Notes under the pieces: model-generated
What the model saw: the letters and a program-made list of their open reading frames with translations, nothing else
Told to the model about the DNA's origin: nothing
Database searches by the model: none
Shown: positions 28,410 through 32,688 of the stretch, one piece after another
Layout: each line of letters starts with the position of its first letter
Position numbering within the stretch: position 1 is the stretch's first letter
Source: UBA10210 sp964408425
GTDB taxonomy: Archaea > Micrarchaeota > Micrarchaeia > Norongarragalinales > Norongarragalinaceae
Reading direction: 5' to 3'
DNA: 32,688 nucleotides
NCBI GenBank assembly: GCA_964408425.1
Contig: CAYOZI010000009.1
Coordinates: 1-32,688 of the forward strand
Program-made: the position numbers and the translations under genes

Positions 28410-29960
28410 TCACGAAAAGTCTCCGATGGTAGTCTGCCCTTTCTTTTTCTTCTCCCCAGAACGCCGGGGGACGCCCGACTCCTGCATCGATTTCAAATGC
28501 TCGATCATTTTCTTTTCCTTGTTTCTCGAAAGCCACAAGTACGCCTCGTCCTTCGTGCCTTTTGTAACGAGAACTATCGCGCTGCCGATCTTCATCCTTC
28601 CAGCCCTTCCCCTGCGCTGGATCAAGCGGATTTCGGAAGGAACCGCTTCGTAAAATACGACCATATCAACGGCTGGAATGTCCAGCCCCTCTTCGCCTAT
28701 GCTCGTAGCAATCAAAACGTTGAACTCCTTGTCCCTAAAGCTCTCCACCACTTCATGCTGTTCTTTCTGGTTCATGCCATCGTCAGACCTGCCGACCAGC
28801 GTCTTCGCTTTAACGCCCGGCAACGAGTTGGCCACCCTGGCCAATTGCGCCACCGTATCCCTGTACTGGGCGAAAACAATCACGCTCTTACCCAATTTCG
28901 TTTGGGCGCGGATTATTTCGGCTAACTTCCCTTCTTTCGGATGCTCGATGTTTTTCTCCAACAGCATCTCACAGTTTTTCCTTATCTCCTTAAGCCGTGC
29001 GTCAGCCAAAAGCGATTGCACCGCCTTCGTTTTCTTATCCCTCTTTCCCAAGCTGTCGATAAACTCCATCAACGGCCTTACGCCCTGGCTTTCCAGCATG
29101 TCGATCGCGTGGGCGACATTCAGCGCTTTCGCAATGTCGCTCAACAGCGAATAGAAAGACGGGTTTTGCTTCGCCAACCCCAAAAACCTCAGCCTCAACA
29201 TCAACAGTTCTTTTCGCGAGGGGCTTTGCTTGAAGCTCATGAAACCCCTTTCCGAAATCCTTTTGACTGGTTCGGCCAACAACAGCTCCAGTTTTTCTTT
29301 CAAAACCAGCAATTCCCTCGGCATTTCCACGAAAATCCAGTGGAATTCCACGGGCTTGATGAACTCCTGCACTTCCTCGTCATGCGAGGTTTTAATGTCG
29401 ACCGCTTCAATCCCGAGGTTCTCGCAAATTTCCATCGTTTTCTTTTTGTCGGCAGAAGGGCTGGCAGTAAGCCCCAACACCAAAGCCCCGCTCTCACGGG
29501 TTTTCTTTCCTATCAAAGCGTAAGCGTAATTGCCCACGCTCCTGTGCGCCTCGTCGAAAACCACGAGAGCAAAATCCTTCAGCGCAATTCTCTCGTGCTT
29601 CAGGTCGTTGGCAATAGTCTGTGGAGTGGCGAAAATCACCGTTGCAGTCTTGTATTTCTCCTTCCGCTCTTCAGGCTTCACTTCGCCCGTTACAACCGCA
29701 ATTTCCTCAAGAGTGTCTACGGATTCTTCAAGCCTTTTCGCCTGCTGCAACACCAAAGGCTTGGTAGGCGCGAGAAAAAGGATTTTTTTGGGGTTGTTTT
29801 TCAACAAATGGGCTATCGCGAGGATTGCAACGAACGTTTTGCCCAGAGCAGTGGGCATCACCACCAGCAGTCTCTTCGAATCGAACAGCTTCTCCGCTGC
29901 CCTAATCTGGTAATCACGCAATTCCGCCTTTCCCTTCCTCAACAGACTCAAATCAAGCAT
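28410..29960 (-). CDS. hef: Hef-type DEAH helicase with C-terminal PIP-like box
   Basis: Superfamily 2 helicase of the Hef/FANCM/MPH1 group, acting at stalled forks. The 516 residues show motif I P-T-A-L-G-K-T (the family usually has P-T-G-L-G-K-T), Ia A-P-T-K-P-L-V, motif II D-E-A-H-R, motif III L-T-A-S-P-S, a Hef-specific helical insertion between the RecA domains, motif V G-E-E-G-L-D-I-P and motif VI Q-R-R-G-R-A-G-R. The tail ends K-K-K-K-G-Q-T-T-I-G-D-F-S, a near-consensus PCNA-binding box. ATG 29960 is chosen over GTG 29969 because GGTGAG fits its spacing. It is co-transcribed with the nuclease gene just downstream. Confidence 0.93.
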   Translation of the reverse strand: MLDLSLLRKGKAELRDYQIRAAEKLFDSKRLLVVMPTALGKTFVAILAIAHLLKNNPKKILFLAPTKPLVLQQAKRLEESVDTLEEIAVVTGEVKPEERKEKYKTATVIFATPQTIANDLKHERIALKDFALVVFDEAHRSVGNYAYALIGKKTRESGALVLGLTASPSADKKKTMEICENLGIEAVDIKTSHDEEVQEFIKPVEFHWIFVEMPRELLVLKEKLELLLAEPVKRISERGFMSFKQSPSRKELLMLRLRFLGLAKQNPSFYSLLSDIAKALNVAHAIDMLESQGVRPLMEFIDSLGKRDKKTKAVQSLLADARLKEIRKNCEMLLEKNIEHPKEGKLAEIIRAQTKLGKSVIVFAQYRDTVAQLARVANSLPGVKAKTLVGRSDDGMNQKEQHEVVESFRDKEFNVLIATSIGEEGLDIPAVDMVVFYEAVPSEIRLIQRRGRAGRMKIGSAIVLVTKGTKDEAYLWLSRNKEKKMIEHLKSMQESGVPRRSGEKKKKGQTTIGDFS

Positions 29961-30101
29961 TATTCCCACTCACCTGTAACGCCATTCGTATTGTTTTAAC
30001 AACATTATTAGTGGAAGCACTATCTTTTTAAGCGCCGAAAAATATTTTTGTTTCCCTTTAACCGTGAAAAAACAGTTTTCAATCAGAGGTGGGTTTCAAA
30101 C

Positions 30102-30302
30102 ATGGCAATTCTTCCGGTCGCTCCAGTCGAACGCTTGATCCGCAAGGCAGGCGCGGACAGGGTTTCGCCCGACGCCGCCAAGGCGCTGGCGGACGTACTG
30201 GAGGATAACGGCATTAAAATCTCACAGAAAGCCGTGCAATTCTCCAAGCACGCCGGAAGGAAGACCGTGACGGCCGAAGACGTGAAACTCGCGTCAAGAT
30301 AA
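30102..30302 (+). CDS. Archaeal histone
   Basis: A 66-residue HMf-type histone, a single histone fold with essentially no tails, which dimerises and wraps DNA. Family marks: L-P-V-A-P-V-E-R-L-I-R-K-A-G-A at 4-18, R-V-S-P-D-A-A-K-A-L, and the C-terminal H-A-G-R-K-T-V-T-A-E-D-V-K-L-A. ATG 30102 follows GAGGTGGG by 8 nt; a longer reading from 30048 lacks family support. A TATA-like element (about 30020-30032) gives a leader of about 50 nt. Confidence 0.96.
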   Translation: MAILPVAPVERLIRKAGADRVSPDAAKALADVLEDNGIKISQKAVQFSKHAGRKTVTAEDVKLASR

Positions 30303-30334
30303 AGCCTTTTTTCTTTACCCTTCTAGTCTTTAGC

Positions 30335-31399
30335 ATGGCAATCTTGGCCTGTTTCGTTTCAAACAATCCCGACAAGCTCGAGCTTTCGCTCTATGCCCAT
30401 TCCAAAAACTTCGACGAAAACACCAAAGTCTTGATCGTAGACACTAACGCCACTCACGCAGCCAACGAAAAACTCGCTTCCGAATTCAACGCCACCCACG
30501 TTTACGAAGAAGCATTCAAAACAACGGTCAAGGACGAGTTCAAGCCTTTGTTCCAAGGAAAATTCGGAGGGAATAGGAATATTTGCCTTTATCACGCGTT
30601 CAGGCAAAACGCCAACGCGGTTTTTTCCGATGACGACACCACGCCTTTCGGAAACCCGCTGGAAAAATACGCTCAACTGTTTGACGAGGGCAAAAAAATC
30701 GTCGTTGGAAAGTACTTGCGGCATGCAGGAGGCAGCAGTCAAATAATTCTGGATATCATGAACGTTTTGGAAGACTATTCGCAGACGGGAAATGCTTCCG
30801 CTTCGGAACAGCTGGAATCGTTTTTCGCGGGAATTCCGAAAGAAACCGATTCCCCGGTCGAGAGCATGGGAATGGTCGGAGGGAATTGCGGAATCCACTA
30901 TGACGTTTTGAAGAAATACTGCTTTTTCCCAACTGACTACAGGGTTGAAGACGGGATTTACGGAACCATGGCCGAATACTGCGTTAACGAAAAACCGTTT
31001 AACGCAATTGCCAACCCTGCGGTTTTCCATACTAAAGCCCCTTCGCCTAATTCTTTTTTGCCCAACCTTGCTGGAGAATTGAAGGGGGGCGTAATCGGGC
31101 TGGCCATAAAGGATTCCCTAGAGGAAGGCAGGATGATGGCGGATTCGATAGAAGATCGGATTCCCGATTATGCGAGGAAGGTTTTCAACGCTTACGCTTT
31201 GGATGTTTTGAAGTTCAAAAACGAGAAATTCCATTTGGAAGCGAAGGCGGAAGAACTGGGTTTCGGAGAGCAGTTCAAACAACTTTCGCATTTCACTCCC
31301 GCGGCAATATCTCCTTTGCCTGAAGAGTTGAAAAGAAGAGTAGCATTGTTTTTCTACGCTCAAGACAAGTGGCCTGCAGCATTAAGAGAAGGAGTTTGA
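30335..31399 (+). CDS. GT-A-like glycosyltransferase
   Basis: A 354-residue predicted cytoplasmic glycosyltransferase. The N-terminus is a nucleotide-binding-like alpha/beta region (L-A-C-F-V-S-N-N-P), and S-D-D-D-T-T-P-F near residues 98-105 fits the metal-binding D-x-D motif of GT-A enzymes. A later G-G-N-C-G-I-H-Y-D and V-E-D-G-I-Y-G-T resemble the acceptor-site and E-D motifs. The C-terminal 100 residues are helical and unassigned. It precedes, with 4 nt between, a polytopic membrane protein, a pairing typical of cell-surface glycan or protein glycosylation loci. Sugar donor unknown. Confidence 0.7.
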   Translation: MAILACFVSNNPDKLELSLYAHSKNFDENTKVLIVDTNATHAANEKLASEFNATHVYEEAFKTTVKDEFKPLFQGKFGGNRNICLYHAFRQNANAVFSDDDTTPFGNPLEKYAQLFDEGKKIVVGKYLRHAGGSSQIILDIMNVLEDYSQTGNASASEQLESFFAGIPKETDSPVESMGMVGGNCGIHYDVLKKYCFFPTDYRVEDGIYGTMAEYCVNEKPFNAIANPAVFHTKAPSPNSFLPNLAGELKGGVIGLAIKDSLEEGRMMADSIEDRIPDYARKVFNAYALDVLKFKNEKFHLEAKAEELGFGEQFKQLSHFTPAAISPLPEELKRRVALFFYAQDKWPAALREGV

Positions 31400-31403
31400 T
31401 TTC

Positions 31404-32688
31404 ATGCTACTAGGAATTTTGTTCCTGTTTGCAACCGCTTTTGTCGGCTTTGTATTCTCCAAAAAACTCTCGCCGGAAAACCATTTTGCATTCGCCTCGC
31501 CGCTCGGAATTCTGGTTTCAACATGGGTTGTGTTCGTTATTTCGCTAGCAATAGGCTTTACGCCGTACAGCGTAGCCCTATCCAGCGTAATCGTCATTGC
31601 AGCCGCCTGGTTTTTCCACAAGAAAATAGGCGTGAAAAAACATTTTCTTGAGAAAAATCTGTTGCCGTTGGCTATTCTTGCTTTGGTTTTCTTCGCGGGA
31701 ATGAATTACTTAATGTTCCACTACGAAGACGGTGAAGTTAGAGGTATTCGAACGGACTTCGGCTTTCACAAGTCCATAATCGCCTCTCTCGCTAACGGCA
31801 ACTTTCCTCCCGAAAATCCGTTGTTCGCCGGAATTCCGTTGACGTACTATTACTTTCTCCACTTGTTTTCCGCCTCGCTGATGGTCGGAGGATTTTCACT
31901 TCAATTCGCGTATATTCTCCCCAACGTTTTGCTGAACGCATCGCTCGTATTGCTGTTGTTCATCTTATTCAGGAAAATGTTTCCAGAGATCACGAAAAAA
32001 CACCGTTGGCTACCCTACGTCGCTATAGCCTTGTTTTTGTTCAACGGCAACTTCGCGTTCATCCCCTACCTCCAGCAAAACCCGATTACGGCGGATAATT
32101 TCACGGATTTCCTGAAAAATCCGAACTTTCTTTACGTGCGTTATTATCCAGATTACGCGTTTGAAACCATAGTCACGAGCACATTATTGTTCCAGCCTAC
32201 GATGGCTTTCGGACTGGCGCTTTTGGCAGTAATACTAATCGGCTTTTGGGAAGGCCAGTTCAATCGGGCTTTGCTTTTACCGTTCTTGATTCCGTTCAAC
32301 CTATTTGCATTCATTCTCGGCATAACGTTTTTCATTGGGCTGTTAGCTTTCGACAAGAGATGGAAAAACAAGGAACTCCAGAAAACACTTGGAATTACGT
32401 TAGTCTTAGCTGCAATAGTCTTTTGGGGAACCGGTTTTCTGGCTAAAACCAACGCCTTATCCTTCGTACGATTCAAACTGGGCTGGATGTCGCCAGCCCA
32501 AGACCTGATTTCAATAGTCTTGTTCTGGGCGAAAAACCTGGGAATATACTTGGTTTTAGGCGCAATAGGCTACAAGCTGGCGAAACCCAAAGTCAAACAA
32601 TTCTTTCTCGCTTCAACCCCCTTGTTCATCCTCGGAAATTTGTTTATCTTCACGCCATACGAATGGGACGGAATGAAACTCTTTCTAC
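31404..32688 (+). CDS. Polytopic membrane protein, GT-C-like, cut by window end
   Basis: The frame from ATG 31404 stays open for 428 codons to the end of the window. AGAAGGAG overlaps the preceding stop at Shine-Dalgarno distance. The translated part has at least ten hydrophobic segments. A short extracytoplasmic loop after the third carries R-T-D-F-G-F-H-K-S and N-F-P-P-E-N-P-L-F-A-G-I-P-L-T-Y-Y-Y, like the acidic first loop of GT-C lipid-sugar-using glycosyltransferases of archaeal membranes. A further loop (Q-Q-N-P-I-T-A-D-N-F region) follows. Probably part of a glycosylation pathway with the upstream GT-A-like gene; the substrate is not inferable and the C-terminus is missing. Confidence 0.7.
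   Translation, partial: MLLGILFLFATAFVGFVFSKKLSPENHFAFASPLGILVSTWVVFVISLAIGFTPYSVALSSVIVIAAAWFFHKKIGVKKHFLEKNLLPLAILALVFFAGMNYLMFHYEDGEVRGIRTDFGFHKSIIASLANGNFPPENPLFAGIPLTYYYFLHLFSASLMVGGFSLQFAYILPNVLLNASLVLLLFILFRKMFPEITKKHRWLPYVAIALFLFNGNFAFIPYLQQNPITADNFTDFLKNPNFLYVRYYPDYAFETIVTSTLLFQPTMAFGLALLAVILIGFWEGQFNRALLLPFLIPFNLFAFILGITFFIGLLAFDKRWKNKELQKTLGITLVLAAIVFWGTGFLAKTNALSFVRFKLGWMSPAQDLISIVLFWAKNLGIYLVLGAIGYKLAKPKVKQFFLASTPLFILGNLFIFTPYEWDGMKLFL

Noticed and set aside
28941..29999. Open frame of 352 codons opposite the Hef helicase
   Set aside because: It mirrors the helicase codons and shows a His/Gln/Arg-rich composition typical of shadow frames.
1..32688. CRISPR array, insertion sequence or integrated element
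   Set aside because: No regularly spaced repeats, transposase, integrase or att-like duplication was seen; the only tandem repeat is the coding one in eL31.

Overview
The window is an archaeal chromosome segment. It encodes archaeal or archaeal/eukaryotic-type information-processing proteins: TBP, RNA polymerase subunit Rpo4, a histone, eL21, eS19, eL39, eL31, uS2, aIF6, prefoldin alpha, FtsY, RNase P component 4, deoxyhypusine synthase, archaeal-type ThrRS, two-subunit GMP synthase and Hef-type repair proteins. Genes are tightly packed, many starts are preceded by GGTG/GGAGGT Shine-Dalgarno motifs, and TATA-like boxes lie about 25-30 nt upstream of several others. Several features (a one-repeat TBP, a tRNA-Ile(UAU) with two introns, split Hef) suggest a small-genome DPANN-type lineage. 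That placement is inference; no 16S or 23S gene is present. No gene-free stretch exceeds 300 bases. Two 10-N assembly gaps lie inside genes.

Layout. 1-2.4 kb: trm5, two small membrane-anchored coiled-coil proteins, an isolated 5S rRNA and a PH-domain membrane protein (the last four on the minus strand). 2.4-5.0 kb: a single-repeat TBP gene diverges from the conserved operon eL21-rpo4-DUF655-ksgA. 5.0-7.2 kb (minus): a three-gene operon for a secreted protein and two paralogous four-cysteine lipoproteins. 7.2-8.7 kb: thpR, a CDP-alcohol phosphatidyltransferase, a two-intron tRNA-Ile(UAU) and RNase P component 4. 8.8-12.6 kb: eS19-PDCD5-eL39-eL31-aIF6-prefoldin alpha-ftsY, the classic archaeal order without the usual eL20/LX gene. 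12.6-14.9 kb (minus): an orphan gene, deoxyhypusine synthase, and a membrane domain fused to a pyruvoyl AdoMet-decarboxylase-family enzyme. 15.0-16.9 kb: thrS. 16.9-22.8 kb (minus): glmS-glmU-glmM, a full route from fructose-6-P to UDP-GlcNAc, followed by guaAB and guaAA; glmS has a structured leader. 23.1-26.4 kb: a winged-helix regulator with an S-layer-like domain, dihydroorotase and a prenyl diphosphate synthase. 26.4-30.0 kb: uS2, scpB and Hef as separate nuclease and helicase genes. 30.1-32.7 kb: histone, a GT-A-like glycosyltransferase and a polytopic membrane protein cut by the window end.

The genes combine into a few processes: translation and secretion (ribosomal proteins, rRNA/tRNA modification, SRP receptor); polyamine-dependent hypusination of aIF5A (decarboxylase next to deoxyhypusine synthase); cell-surface sugar supply and use (UDP-GlcNAc cluster, glycosyltransferase genes, surface lipoproteins); and replication-fork repair (Hef pair). 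The strongest candidates for something new are the one-repeat TBP, the membrane-tethered decarboxylase, the two-intron tRNA-Ile(UAU) and the glmS leader RNA.
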